Below are positions 1-12,100 of a stretch of DNA of 64,000 nt, piece after piece. Under the pieces are notes generated by a model. The model ran no database searches. It was not told the DNA's origin and saw only the letters and a list, made by a program, of their open reading frames with translations. Each line of letters begins with the position of its first letter. The stretch's first letter is position 1. Source of the DNA: Paralichthys olivaceus (lineage: Eukaryota; Chordata; Actinopteri; Pleuronectiformes; Paralichthyidae); the NCBI RefSeq assembly GCF_024713975.1, contig NC_091113.1, positions 9,436,501 through 9,500,500 on the forward strand, in the 5' to 3' direction. The position numbers and the translations under genes were made by a program.

Positions 1-150
1 ATAAACTCCGTACAGATATGTGACCTCAATCTCAGTGTACTTTGTTATAGCAGCAGGGTAAAGGTTACCCAGATTGCTACACATTTAATCATAAACTCTA
101 AGACTGTAGGAATAAAGTGTTAAATGAACCCTCCAGATAAAGTCACCCAC

Positions 151-2110
151 ATAGCTATGTCTCTTGCTGGCCCCTGCAAACTGGAGCTCTCCAAAGGCAT
201 CCGTCGGGTACTCAGACGAGTGCTGGGCGCTGTCCCAGTGGTTGACGATCGCCGTGCTGAAGTAGTCACCGAGAGCCACAGAGCCGTGGGTGTCTCTTGC
301 ACTCCCACACTGGCAAAGGGCCCCATTACTGAGAGAGGTGAGAAGGTAATACATCAACGTGAAACCATCTTATTGGCACAGTGATCAGAGAGACATTATT
401 ATCAGACAGAAACGTGCTCGGCAAAGTTCACACTACCTGAACGAATCCTCTACGAAGGTGGAGCACACTCTTTTCTTTATGATTTTGGGGATCCAACTCT
501 GAAAACAACATCAGCAGGTTAGTAATCTGAGTTGTACGTGCAGACCGACACAATCATAGGAAGTTTATTTCTGACCATACCCTTGGATGCCTGGAAATAA
601 GAGAGGAGGGGATTCTGTTCAGATGACAAATATTGACTTTGGCTCTGTGAAATACCGAATGATGGGCTGGTGAGTTATGCTGAGCCTAAACACCCGACTG
701 TTACTTCTGACATGGTGCTGCAGTTTCATCTCGTGTACATGTGTGTGTGTATGAACATGCGTGTGTGTGGGCACGTAGGTATCTTCAGTCTGCAAGACAA
801 CCACAAACCTGCCTACTGACACTTGCCTAAACTCTGATATCAAATGAACACTGTAAATAGTAAATATTTAAATGTTTGTGCTAAAATGATACAGTTATCT
901 TAAATAGATGAGTCCACTGTTTTGACAGGGATAATCATGTTACCATAATAATGTTATCAGTTACACCAGTGCATGGGAGTGAAACTGCAACTTTCACATT
1001 TTAGTTTCATTATTTAGATGCTGGTGTTGCTAATACTTTTCAATTTACAGTATAGATTTTAAAACAACTCACCAAAGAACAGACATAAACAGTAAACACA
1101 AAACCTGATCTAAAAATAGATAAATACACAAACAAAAACAATGAGAATATATATATATATATGAGAATAAATAGCTTCAAGTAATTTCTATACGTTATTC
1201 TGGAAAGATGGAAGAAAGAAAGTAAATATATAAGCAAATTAAAAATAAATAAATACTTTAAAGTAATTTCTTTACAATATTTGGGAAGGAAGAAAGAAGG
1301 GAACATTTTAATAACAAACAAATAAAACTAATGAATAAAACTAAATTACTTCAAGTAATTTCCTTGACCTGCTTATGGTGATAATTAGAGAAGGAATAAA
1401 TAAACAACAAATAAATAAATAAAGCAGTTGATTGAAATAAGCATTAATATCCTGATATCCTCAATTCTTTTTTAAATAAAGTAATATTAAATAAAAAAGT
1501 AAATAAAATATTTCCTAATATTCTACATCCTCGGCTTTAAAAGAAACAAGGAAATCTAATATATTGTTTTCTCCTGGAGGTTATGTGAATAAGTTTTGAG
1601 TGAAGTTTTTAGAGGTGTTTTTGAAGAAGCACTGGAGGTGGAGTGTAACGCAGAGAAACGTACGCTGCCTCAGAAAGTTGCGGTGAAGTCACCGTGAATC
1701 GACTCTTACGTATCAAACGCTTGCAGCAGTGTCGGTTGTTCCGCAGCGATGCTAACGTTAGCTTCACTTCCGCCGTCTGGACGCGAGACACAACAGCTGC
1801 GCAGCTCTGTCACAGAGGACTGACACTTCTGTTTACACACAACACACATGAACCACTGTCCCCGTGTGTGTCCGGGACCACACACCAGACTGTGAGTATC
1901 GAACTGTGACTCAGTGTGAGTCGTTCATCGTGAGTCTGGACCACAGAGACGAACTTCCACCTTGTTTTTAAACTTCCCTACAGTTTTCTTTGCCCACACG
2001 TCACCAAAGTCACCGTGAACGGAAAGTTTGAAACCCACCTGGTCCTTCTCGGATTTACAGATTTTGTCTTCTTCTTCTCCTCCTCCTGCTCCTCCTGGTG
2101 TGTCCCTCAT
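151..2110 (-). CDS. trpm4: TRPM4-like cation channel, first three coding exons (partial)
   Basis: Calcium-activated monovalent cation channel of the TRPM family, plasma membrane. Three coding exons are visible on the minus strand: 2110-2039 (ATG start, 24 residues, donor GTGGGT), 498-437 and 328-151 (donor GTGGGT). Phases 0, 2 and 0 join cleanly to give 104 residues. Recognition rests on the junction peptide SEKDQ-SWIPKIIKKRVCSTF, close to the mammalian TRPM4 start, then a Cys-X-Cys-Gly motif (LCQCG), HWDSAQHSSEYPTDAFGELQF, and ASKRHSY at the exon end, where human TRPM4 also splices. This is only the beginning of the cytosolic N-terminal homology region; the transmembrane part lies left of base 1. 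The Gly/Glu-rich first exon is not conserved with human. TRPM5 is the next best family member, but the SWIPKI and CQCG context favours TRPM4. Confidence 0.82.
499..2038 (-). other. First intron of the trpm4-like gene
   Basis: Between coding exons 1 and 2. Positions 840-1560 are strongly AT-rich with AAATAAAT-type runs and a short (TA)n near 1149-1162. No coding potential or recognisable transposon was found. Confidence 0.6.
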
Positions 2111-2400
2111 GTTGTTTCGTGTCCTCTTCCTTTGCTGCAGTTGTTGGTCTCAGAGGGAGACAGACAGGGAGGGAGGAGAGGACCTCAGGGCTCCTTCCTG
2201 GTCATGATCCTCCGGAGAGAAGACTCGTGTTCTGAGCTAAACCGGAGCTAAACGTGTGGGAAGGGAATCTAAGGAGACGCCATTTGTCTTTCTGCAGCCA
2301 CAGACACTGGATCAGGGCAGACAACGCCGCTCAGGTGAGGGTGTGGTTCGACAGAGAGGCAGACACGTTGTAAAAGCCACCCCTCAAAAGTGTGAGGAAA
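1600..2400. promoter_or_regulatory. CpG-enriched 5' region of the trpm4-like gene
   Basis: After about 1 kb of AT-rich DNA, CpG dinucleotides become frequent from about 1640 to 2340, covering the first coding exon (2110-2039 minus) and its presumed 5' UTR. A plus-strand donor-like CAG/gtgaggg at 2333/2334 could belong to an upstream non-coding exon of the plus-strand gene, so the region might be bidirectional; that is inference. No TATA box is evident. Confidence 0.35.
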
Positions 2401-2542
2401 GGTGGGGCCACGTCCAAGACACTGACTGGTAATACCTGGAGAGAGCTGGAGCCCACTCACCAGGATACACCTTCCATGGGTGTCTGATTTTAAGACGAGT
2501 TAAGGAAGCTATCTTCCTTACCTCTTGTACATGTAGTTTGGT

Positions 2543-2720
2543 ATGTACGAGGGAAGGAAGTAGGTAAGATAGGTATGTAGGTTGGTAGGAAGTAAGGAAG
2601 GTAGGTAGGATAGGTAGGAAGTAGGTCAGTAGGTGGGTAGGTAGGAAGGAAGTAGGATAGGTACGAAGGTAGGAAGGTAGGTAGTGAGAAAAGTAGGTAG
2701 CAAGGAATTTAGGTTGGTGG
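2543..2720. repeat. Degenerate GTAG/GGAA simple repeat
   Basis: Imperfect tandem GTAGGTAGGAAG-like units extend over about 180 bp. This creates a spurious Tyr/Leu/Pro-rich reading frame on the minus strand. Confidence 0.85.
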
Positions 2721-2744
2721 TAGTTGTATGGCGAGAGAGAGATA

Positions 2745-2799
2745 GAGAAAAAGATAGAAAGATAAACTTTATCGAGCCCAAATAAATTCACTTCTTACA

Positions 2800-2832
<33 letters not shown>
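2745..2832 (+). repeat. Retroelement 3' tail followed by (TA)n
   Basis: The stretch GATAAACTTTATCGAGCCC followed by AAATTCACTTCTTACAGC matches, from memory, the 3' end of common fish non-LTR elements. It runs straight into a (TA)15 tract at 2802-2832, as expected of an element ending in simple sequence. Confidence 0.5.
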
Positions 2833-2835
<3 letters not shown>

Positions 2836-3454
2836 TATATATGCATGTAGACTAATTGCATGTTCAGTAATTTCTAATGTCTCTTTTTATGCTTGGAAAA
2901 CACTAAAATTCTTACACCTGAAAAGTTATTATAACTATGATTTTTTTTAAATTGCCACTAATCATAAGAAGTGACACGACTGTAGCCGACAGACACATGG
3001 AGACAGACTAACGTGTGTATTTCCTGCTGTCATGGCTACCTAAGAATATCACAGTGTAAAGCCTGGAGTACCGAATGTCTCAGCCACTTCACACCATCGA
3101 CTGCAATGAACGGCAGAATTTTTTTAAAATGTTAATTTATTCATATTTTGCATACAGGCAATTTTTTTCAGCATTAAATATTAATTAAAAAACAAAAACA
3201 TACTCTGCAGGGCCACAACTTATGATCTGTGATCCCAAAGGCAAACATCTGCATATATAAACTATATCTACAATACTTATTAATATTAAATAATTATTAT
3301 AAAATACATTTAAATATTGAAAAAACATGTTATAGGTGTATTTCACGCACATATTAGATAAGTACCAGTCAGTCAGAACATAAACAGATAGATTTGGTTG
3401 TAGACTATGTTGAGAACTCTCCACCTCCTCAGTCCATAATATTTCCTCTCAGTC

Positions 3455-4195
3455 CTATCTCCCGTATCCCTGCGGGTCGTTGGTCTTCTTCGACTTCTCT
3501 TTACCATCTGTTTTGCTTAAGGTGAATAAAGTGTTGGCCAGGTTGTGGAGCTGGCAAGTCCCGAGCTGGCAGCCAGGCTGAGGTGAGCGTCGTGGGCGTC
3601 GTGGGCGTAACCTCAGTGCCATGCTGTCGAATGGAAAGAGGGTAGAGGTCAGAGTTGGCCCCTCAAAACATTTCATATACACTCAAGAAATAATCTCAGG
3701 AGTTGCGGTATATTGTGATACTAACACAAGCAGATGAGTGTTTACAAACACTCGCAGTATGTTTTTAAATTTCGTTAATTAATTTCATTAATTAATTTCA
3801 TTAATTAAGTTTCGTACTTATGTTTCAGTGGATCCAGGCCCAGACGATCATCCTCTGAATGAAACGGGATGATCTTCAGTGCTGAGACATGCTCTTCCCG
3901 TGTGTCCTCTGATTTTTTCACCCCTGAAGCCTGGACAGTGTCCCCAGAGAGGACAGAGTCTGCGTCTGACCTGCGAATCCCACAGAGTGAGGTATACAAC
4001 TCAGATTTACGATGATATAAGAGGCAGTGAAACTGATCTGTAGGGAAGCTTTCATTTAACTTCCTAAGTCATTGTGGTTAGTGGTTCTCTTCTGTGTGTT
4101 TACAGACGTTGTTCAGTCACTTACCTTTGAGTCAGTCTAAGTGGTGAGGCAACAGTCAAAGGCACAGTCAGCAGCAGCAGAACAGTTATCTCCAT
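3455..4195 (-). CDS. adm5: Adrenomedullin-family preprohormone, adrenomedullin 5-like
   Basis: Secreted vasoactive peptide precursor acting through calcitonin-receptor-like/RAMP receptors. Coding exons on the minus strand are 4195-4125, 3970-3818 and 3623-3455; the joined frame has 130 codons plus stop. Residues 1-16 are a signal peptide (MEITVLLLLTVPLTVAS). A basic stretch at 81-87 (RPRRPRR) precedes the mature peptide at 88-128, which holds the six-residue disulphide ring C93-QLGT-C98, the amphipathic HNLANTLFTL segment, and the C-terminal PQGY-G-R amidation signal. The PQGY ending is adrenomedullin-like rather than CGRP or amylin. Assignment to adrenomedullin 5 rather than 1-4 rests on location beside trpm4, irf3, prr12 and cpt1. 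The exon 2 donor (AA/GTACGA) is weak but fixed by phase. Nothing suggests a pseudogene. Confidence 0.82.
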
Positions 4196-4387
4196 TCCGC
4201 ACTGGCCTGTGGCAGAAAAATAATTGTTACTCAACATCAATTTAATTCTTCAAAACTGAATATTAGCCATAAAAACACAGATGCATTAGACATCTAATAT
4301 GGCCAAAAAAAGGCAATAGACACGTTAATTAAGAGCATTAGAGACCTTATCATAAGAGAAACAAGACAATTGAAGAATGATACTCAC

Positions 4388-4516
4388 CACCAAGAAAATG
4401 TAAAAACCTGCTGTGGCTGTTCGAGTGAACCATCAATCCAGATGTGCAGTTGTAGTTCTTTGCAGATTGCTGAGATGCTCCAACCTGTCAACCAACTCCA
4501 CATCTGGTCCTTTATA
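4388..4516 (-). promoter_or_regulatory. adm5: adm5 TATA box and non-coding first exon
   Basis: On the minus strand a TATAAAG box lies at 4516-4510. About 30 bp downstream begins a probable 5' UTR exon (about 4485-4388) ending at a GTGAGT donor. It would splice to the acceptor CCACAG at 4207, 11 bases before the coding ATG at 4195. The non-coding exon is inferred from splice signals only. Confidence 0.5.
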
Positions 4517-4712
4517 GTGTGATGGCAGAGTGTGGGGGCGTGTCCATCACCCAGTCATTCACCACACTGACACACTCCCACTCATTAATCTGCGGCGGAG
4601 GCAGTTTTATCTTCTATTCACACAAGCTACCATACTAACATAAACAACCTCTTTAACCATACGCAGTATATATGCATTGTACTTATACTTGAAGTGACCT
4701 TGTACCTCGTGT

Positions 4713-4713
<1 letters not shown>

Positions 4714-4749
<36 letters not shown>
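4714..4749. repeat. (CA)18 microsatellite
   Basis: Uninterrupted CA dinucleotides of about 36 bp, directly upstream of the adm5 promoter. Confidence 0.95.
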
Positions 4750-4751
<2 letters not shown>

Positions 4752-5674
4752 ACACCCCTCCTCTCCCTCACTCCACTTGCTGCTGAGCAATTGTTCCAGA
4801 ATATCATTCTTTCATTTCCATCACCTGCAGGAAGCCCGCCAAGCCCAAAATAACCCTGATTCTCCTCCAGGCGTTTCTTTATCGCTGCCGTTTTTTCCTG
4901 TGGGCTTCTTCCTTTGAGTCACTTTTGCCGTCAATATGTTTATTCCTGAAATGTCCTTCATCCCACCTCCCCTACCCCCCCAAATAAAATACACTGTTTG
5001 GAAAACAACTGGTTGATCTTACCCCTCACATCAGGGATAATGTTTTCATCAAATTATTGCACTTAATGTTGGTTAATGGTTTTTATCTTCCCCCTGATCA
5101 CAGAAATAAGGAATGATGAACTTTTTAGGATTGGCACATTTGAATATCTCTCTAGGAAATTCTCCCATAATTCTTCATCTTTTTATAATATAGTATCCAC
5201 AGGGAGCCGGTGTCACGTTTAATGTTTTCCAGCCTCCACATGGTTTCTCCCAGCTTCTGTTTTCGTCACTAAATCACAACTTCCTCTCTAGAGTCTATTG
5301 TGTATTCTTCTTGTGACTGCCATCTGGGCGATATAGAGCACTGAGTCATCGCTGGCGTGCATTCAGACCACAATATAAGCAGTCATATGATGAGGCAGCA
5401 TCGTGATTTCCCATGATTAAGAAGTAATTTAACACGTATTGTTATGAATAATTTCCTCTGAAACGTTACTGCTGTGATGACAGTTACTATGTGTTAAAAG
5501 CCTCCCAGCCTGGGGGGGGAACCAGGTCCTGTACACCTGCTGCTACCGGGTTTGAGTAAATTGGTAATTTTGGTCAAAAGTATGAGTAGAGGAACATTTT
5601 ATAAACCAAGTAAATACATCCTATATAAGAAAATGAACTTTGCTAGTCAATAGCTGGGAACAACTGTCACATGT

Positions 5675-5740
5675 ACAGAATCAGAATCAGCTTTATTGGC
5701 TGAGCATGTGTACACTCACAAGGAATTTGACTCTGGTTTT
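5675..5740 (-). repeat. LINE/SINE tail fragment
   Basis: GAATCAGAATCAGCTTTATT followed by a GGAATTTGACTCTGG block is a tail sequence I recognise from abundant fish retroelements. It carries a CAATAAAG in reverse, so the element reads on the minus strand. Confidence 0.6.
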
Positions 5741-5989
5741 ACATTCCTCTCAGTGTACTCAGTGTAAAAATAATAAACATGCAGCTAGGAAGGAGAAGAA
5801 CAATACAACTGAACAAATCAGTAAAATGATGGTTAGCATGTTATAACAAGTGGCTTTATTCATATTTTTTTCAGTTCTCTAAGGGAGTGTCAAGATCTGT
5901 TTTGTTACCCTGCAGTGCAATTTAAAAGCAATTATTATTATTATTAATCTCATTATTGTATGTACATGCGTCCGTCCATGCCATTCCTG

Positions 5990-6330
5990 TGAACGTGAAC
6001 TCAAGAATGTCTGGAGGGAATTTCCTTGAACTTGGTACAAATATTAATTTGGACTTAAGGATGAACTAATTAGATTTTGGTGGTCAAAGGTCACGGTGAC
6101 CTCACAAAGCACATTTTTCTGCCTTGTGAAGGTGATGTGTCTGAAACGTCATCAAGAAGTTCTTCACATTAAGCAAAAACATTAACTTGGAGTGAAAGAT
6201 TAAGACATTAGATTTTGGTAGCCTAAGGTCAGCTTATTGTTTGCCTTGTGAATGCAATATCTTTGAAATGCCTTGATTAGATAAAGTGATTCTGTTTCAG
6301 CTGTAAAAGGTAAAGGTTACAGTGACCTTT
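5990..6330. repeat. Degenerate GGTCAAAGGTCACNGTGACC repeat fragment
   Basis: Blocks such as GGTCAAAGGTCACGGTGACC, CCTTGTGAA and TTACAGTGACCTTTATATG recur at roughly 120-160 bp spacing. They match, from memory, an old fish interspersed repeat. The palindromic GGTCAcnGTGACC core resembles a nuclear-receptor element, but that is a property of the repeat. Confidence 0.45.
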
Positions 6331-8039
6331 ATATGAATTGGGAAAAAGTATGAGAAATATCTACTGTGCAATAGTTAACAGAGGCATCTACTGCAGAGCT
6401 GTATGTAATTTTTTAATAGTGCATTACAGTTTACTCAACATCATGAAGACACATGATGCAGCACAAACTAAGAGGGTGAACTAGAGTTAACAACATCAAT
6501 ATCAACAAGAAACTAAAAACAAAGAGAAAAAATAATGTTTGTCTTAGATTATCTTATTGTCGTACATGTGTATGTATTTTTATAGATTCTTAATAGAGAG
6601 GATTAAAATTAAGAGTAACTCAAACTACATGTCTCCTTAAACATACATTGTTTGTCACTGTCCAATGGAAGTTTTATGTTTGGATTCCGTAGGAATTGTA
6701 ATGGCACAAAATGATCTCACGTGTACATGTCTTAAACTCCTCTTCACAGTACACACGGACGAGCACAGAGAAACGTTCTCTCTTCAGCAGGTGAATGTGA
6801 AAACAACTTTGTAGTCAAACTGCAAATATGTCACGGGGAACAGTGAAGATCAGACATTCAAGTGAAGTAATGACAATCGTAACACATGTTTGCGTGGAAG
6901 GCGACTTTAAGAGGATAACAAATACATTGCAAATGTACTTATTACTTAAGTATAAACATTGTGTAAAAATATTTTGATTAATACATCTATAACGGATTAT
7001 TTATTTCACAGCCATCAGTAGATATTTACCATTATATCAAATATAGAGACATTCTATCCTGTGGGCTCCTCATATGGGATACAAATAATGTCACAAAAAA
7101 AGAGATCCACACTCTGTCCAAAATAGCTTTCTATCAAAGTGTTGACCCTGAGCACGTACAGTGGTGAGTTGAGTTAAGGCTACATGCAGTATTTAGTGTC
7201 CTAGGTGTTATGACAGCGAGTCACGATATGAGTCTGTGTCAGGATGATTAAAGTGGGCAATCCTGGATTGCGTACATCAGTAACAATGGTTGTTTTTAAA
7301 GGTCACCGTGGGTCCTCAGCCCCCTTGTAGCTCTGACTTGTTGATATCCCATATGTCAAGCGGCTAATTCATCTTGGAAGTATTATGCGTTTGCTTCCAG
7401 GAGAGCACTTTGTCAGGACTCCTCTGACTTTTCTCCCGCTCTCATTGACGTAACGTGCATCCTGTTGTTGTTGCAGATCCGCAGCTACCAGTCAGCCACT
7501 TCAGCCTCTCTGCCCTGTTTCCTCTACCCACTGGGCATAAGAGTGAGCATCCTGCCAGGAAGGCCTGTCTGTCACTCGCATATCATCTTCTCACAGTTCT
7601 CAGCTTTTCAGGTCACTCAAGACTCTTCGCCACAAGAGTGTGAACATCTATTTCAGACAGTAGAAAGTAGGTTAGCTTAGCCGTAAACAGAAACCTTTTA
7701 CATTTTATATTGTACAGTTGCATACAGATAAATAATCTTCTGAGTGAATTAACTGAACCATAAATGGCTCCATCTTGTGGGATTAGACACAAACATTATC
7801 TTGATAATAAGTGCTCAAAATGAAATTCACTGTACATTCTCATTTATGTTTTAAGCTGTAAACTATACTGATTTTATCTTAGGTGACTCTGCAAACACAT
7901 TTCCCAGCTGTGTTTTTCAAGTCCAGCTTAGAGAAGCTCAAGCGTGGTCACGCAACAGCTAGAGAAGCGACGTTAGACAAAATCTTAATGGTTATTTAAG
8001 TGTTTCCTCGGCTATCAACAACTGTGAGTGAAACAGATA

Positions 8040-8413
8040 GACGCTAGGCAGACAGACAGAGAGAGAGAGAGAGAGAAAGAGAGAGTTGTGTAGCAGCAGT
8101 CTGGAAAACCTGTAAAAGGTTGGAGGGTCAACACAGAGAGATATAAGCCGAGAGTCCATTAGTGGATTATAACCAAAACCACTCCATGGCTACTGCATCT
8201 CTCCTGGATTAAAGTGAGAGAGAGAGAGAGAGAGTGAATGCTTGAGGGCGACTGGAAAGTGAAGTGACCAAATTCAAATGCAGAACACTGCAGTGTCCGC
8301 ACACGTGGACCGAGAAACGCAGTGAAACGCTGAACTGAGCTCTTTGGGTGGATCTGAGGTGGTTCTGTCACACGTACGGTACAACACCTGACTGAAAGAG
8401 TGAACGGACTGAG
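8040..8413 (+). other. Candidate 5' UTR exon of ric8a
   Basis: A moderately CpG-containing stretch with two (GA)n tracts (about 8057-8084 and 8215-8235) ends at a strong donor, ACTGAG/gtaagtg, at 8413/8414. It would splice to the acceptor at 9134, five bases upstream of the ric8a ATG. The transcription start was not identifiable. Confidence 0.35.
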
Positions 8414-8996
8414 GTAAGTGTGAAGGATGAACAGCTTAAAAATGTTTCTGGAAAGTCTTTCCAGAAACATTATCAATAATCATTGCAATGTCATTGTCTT
8501 TAATAGCAATCTAACAGGTGGAATATATATCGATAAATGTCTTTTTATTGTACAAGCACAGTGAGGAGGTATAAAACATTTGATCGACCTCAGTTTGTGT
8601 TTGTCATTCTCTATAGTCTTTGAGAAGTTTTCAAAACTACAAACTTCACTCTGGAGTGATGTGACATTTGTCATAATAATTATCAATATCGAAATACACT
8701 TTTTTATCTTGATGTAATATTTGGCCATGTCCACCCTTCTTTATAGAAAATATTCAATATGGATAATTGTTGTGTAAAATATCAGATTTCCGCTTTAATC
8801 AGTCAGGAAACCATTGTTGCCGTGATGCTGATGTGATGGTATGATGAGTGTTTTACCAAATCATTCCTTCTCTTAAATTTCACATTTACTTCGCAGACGC
8901 GTATCCTGCTAATGTGTCTGTTAATGCATAACCTCTGTCATCACCATCATTGTTGTTGTGTAACTTTAATTTTGTTATGGCCCTGAGTGATTATTC

Positions 8997-9134
<138 letters not shown>

Positions 9135-9139
9135 GAACC

Positions 9140-12100
9140 ATGGATGTAGACGTGGAGGGGATTATCCTGTGCATTAAGGAGGGGGATGAGACCGGTGTTC
9201 AGACACAGCTGCAGGAGTTCAACAAAGAGGTAACTCCACACAGAGACACGTCCTCACGTCTCGACGACACACTTCTGCTTGGTACAGTTGGGGATCATGT
9301 ATTTGTCGTCATCTCTCCCCCCCACAGTACGCCCAGTGCTTCTTCTTCGACGCCGAGCAGAGGGACCAAAGGAAAGTACGTTGGTTAATGCGCCTGCACC
9401 TGCTGACTAAGATTCAGTCCTATCCCCGTCCTCCCAGTGTTCCTTGATTAAACCTCACCTTGTGTTACTTCCCCTCCTCATAGGGTGTCATCCCTCCCTC
9501 TCCTCCCTCCCCACCCCCTCTCCATAGTCTGTCCGTGATTAATAATTCTGCTGTATCAGTTGTATCCCTGATCCTCTCTGCTTGCATGCTCAGGCAGATT
9601 GAGCACAGGCAGAGTGATTGAGTGACCAGCGTACTGCACGTTAATCTATTCATCACTCATCACAGTCAGCTCAGACATATGCAGCCACTGGAAAAGGAGA
9701 TCCCATATTCTAGTTACTGGGTTTGAAGAAAGTCCTGAAAAATAAGGAATGTGTCATTCCTGACTCTCCTGAAAGTTTTGCTGATTAAAAAATGACTTTA
9801 GAGCTAAGAGATGTTAGAGGCAGTCCGGAGGCAAAATACAAAAATTAAAAAAATGTAGAAGTCTGTCTATCTAATTGGTATTTTGATATGATTTGTAATA
9901 TAATTTAATTTTATTCAACTTTATATTTTATTCAATACATTTATTTCAATTCATTTTAAATTATTTAATATTCAATTTAAATTAATTAAAAACAATCAGA
10001 TTTCGTACATTTATTTTATTTCATATATAAAGTAACATGGTGATTTTAATTTTATTGTTTCATATTTTTTATTCCATCAAGTTCCTTTCATACAAACTAC
10101 ACACCAGGCAACTGTGACTCCACATATACAAAGCGGGTTGTCTCCTAACCAGATGGTCCCTGGTCCGATTCCCAGCTCCTCTAGACAGCATTGTTCTTGG
10201 GCCCTGACGACTCTGTGACAGTGTGTGTTGGAAGCATAGTAGCGCTCTATAAAACTGTGAATGACCTCTACTTCGGAGTGATTTTGTTTATTATTGTTAA
10301 ATATTAACTTTTAATATTTTCTCTGTCTTCTGCTGCATTAAAATCTGACCATCACTTCCTAAAGCAAAGAAAACTAGATGAAGTAAGTGCTACTAGTGTT
10401 GCTTTGTGATGCTCATTAACCTTAAACTACTAATTCAATTAAATAAAGTGTGAAACTAATTTATTCTGTGTTTTTCTGCTCCAGTTCAGGAACAATAAAG
10501 TGAGGGAGTGCGCTGATTCTGACTCCGACTGTGATGAGTATGACCAGGAAGATCGAGGCCTCATCCTCAGACAGGTAACAGCCGCCGTCACTTCTTGCTG
10601 CACAAACAGTTTCTCCATTGCAGAATGTAGTTTGACTAAACGTCTGCTTCTCTGTTCCTGCAGAATTTAGCTGTTGTCCTCGTGAAGTTTATTACAACAG
10701 GAGCTAAAGGTCATCTGCTAAGAGTGTCTTTACGCACCCTGAGGATCCTGTCCAGGGACAAAAAGGTCTTGGGCCCCTTGGTGACCGACAATGCTCTGCT
10801 GACTCTGGCCAAACTAGCCGGGCTGACCACAAGCGATGCCAGCGATGAAGCCTGCGACCCCGACACCAATTTTTACGACAACATCCTCGCTTCCCTCGCC
10901 GAGGCCAAAGTCTTGCGCAGCCGCATCGAGGAGGACGAAGGCGACGCCGAGGCCAACGACCAGAGCGAAGAGTGCTCTGCCGTCGACGAGGACGCCAAGA
11001 GTGACGTCAGCATCACCAACAGCGGGGACGTGGACAGCATCAGCTGGATGGGGAGCCACAGGACCAGCATCAACGAGATGCACCAAGGCAGCATCCATCA
11101 CAAGGTGCTGGTGCGAGGCAGGAGGGACCGCAGAGAGAGCAAGATGGAGGGGACAGAAGAGGAGGAGGACGGGGAGTTGGGAGAGGAGGCTCTGAGGAAA
11201 GAGGCCATGAAGGTGCTGTGTAACGTGGTGTACAACAGCACCTGGGCACAGGAGAGGTTCAGTGCTCTCAGGTGGGCTCACACACGCATGCACGCTATTT
11301 TGTCCAACATAACACACTCCCTCTGAATCACTGTGCTAAATGTATTAATTCAACCTTTAATTTAACTCGCGAATACATTAAAACCTCAATCACCCGTTCT
11401 GGACTTGCACCTAAGTATGTTTTAGATGTTTTGACACCATATCACCCGTCACCATGTCGGCTGAGGACCACAGGTGACCTCCCACTCTTTAGAACGGTCT
11501 CCCTGAGGATATACATCGGGAAACTCCCCTCTCCTCTTTTAAATCTCTCTTGAAGACACATTTTTATAGTTATACTTTCTACTAGTTCAGATCTTACTGA
11601 GTATTTCAATCATTTTAAGATTGTTTTTACTCACTTCTCATCTGTTAAATTTTTTTGCTCTACCGCTGTATGATCTTCAAATTGCAATTAAGTTGTTTCT
11701 TGGTGATTGATTTTTAACTGGTTCACTTTTGTTTGCCAGTATCAAAAACTAGAACAAAAATAAAAATCTAAGGAATAAATAAGTTAACAAAATTGAATTT
11801 AAAGCAAATTAATGAACTAAAACAAGAACAGCTGGAGGAAAAATAAGGTGAGATTAATAACCCTAAATTGGATAAAGATGAGTTGAGCTTTAGATCTTAA
11901 ATCAAACCCCATCAATCATCCATTCTGACCCCAAGTTTTGATGTGAAACCTTCTGAACCTGAGAAACTTCTTTCTCTTCACCAGCTGCACTCACAAGGCT
12001 AGAAAATATTTGTAAAAGTCCATCAAGTCCGTGCCCGTGCCTGTCTGAGTTTATCCTATGGCTATAAATTGACCGTACAGGCTTTGACACATGTGTGTAC

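Larger units (their letters stand above)
4750..8030. other. Intergenic spacer between adm5 and ric8a with old repeats
   Basis: No frame has family resemblance or paired splice sites. The spacer is AT-rich and contains the repeat fragments listed separately at 5675 and 5990. The short plus-strand frames near 7455 begin after a chance TTGCAG and resemble nothing known. Confidence 0.6.

Noticed and set aside
7455-7680. Two overlapping plus-strand frames after a TTGCAG
   Set aside because: No similarity and no matching donor; chance.
10814-11317. Minus-strand 167-codon frame opposite ric8a exon 4
   Set aside because: Antisense shadow of the acidic insert.
11272-11553. Continuation of ric8a exon 4 into the following frame
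   Set aside because: It crosses the GTGGGC donor required by phase with the next exon; the downstream part is a LINE remnant.
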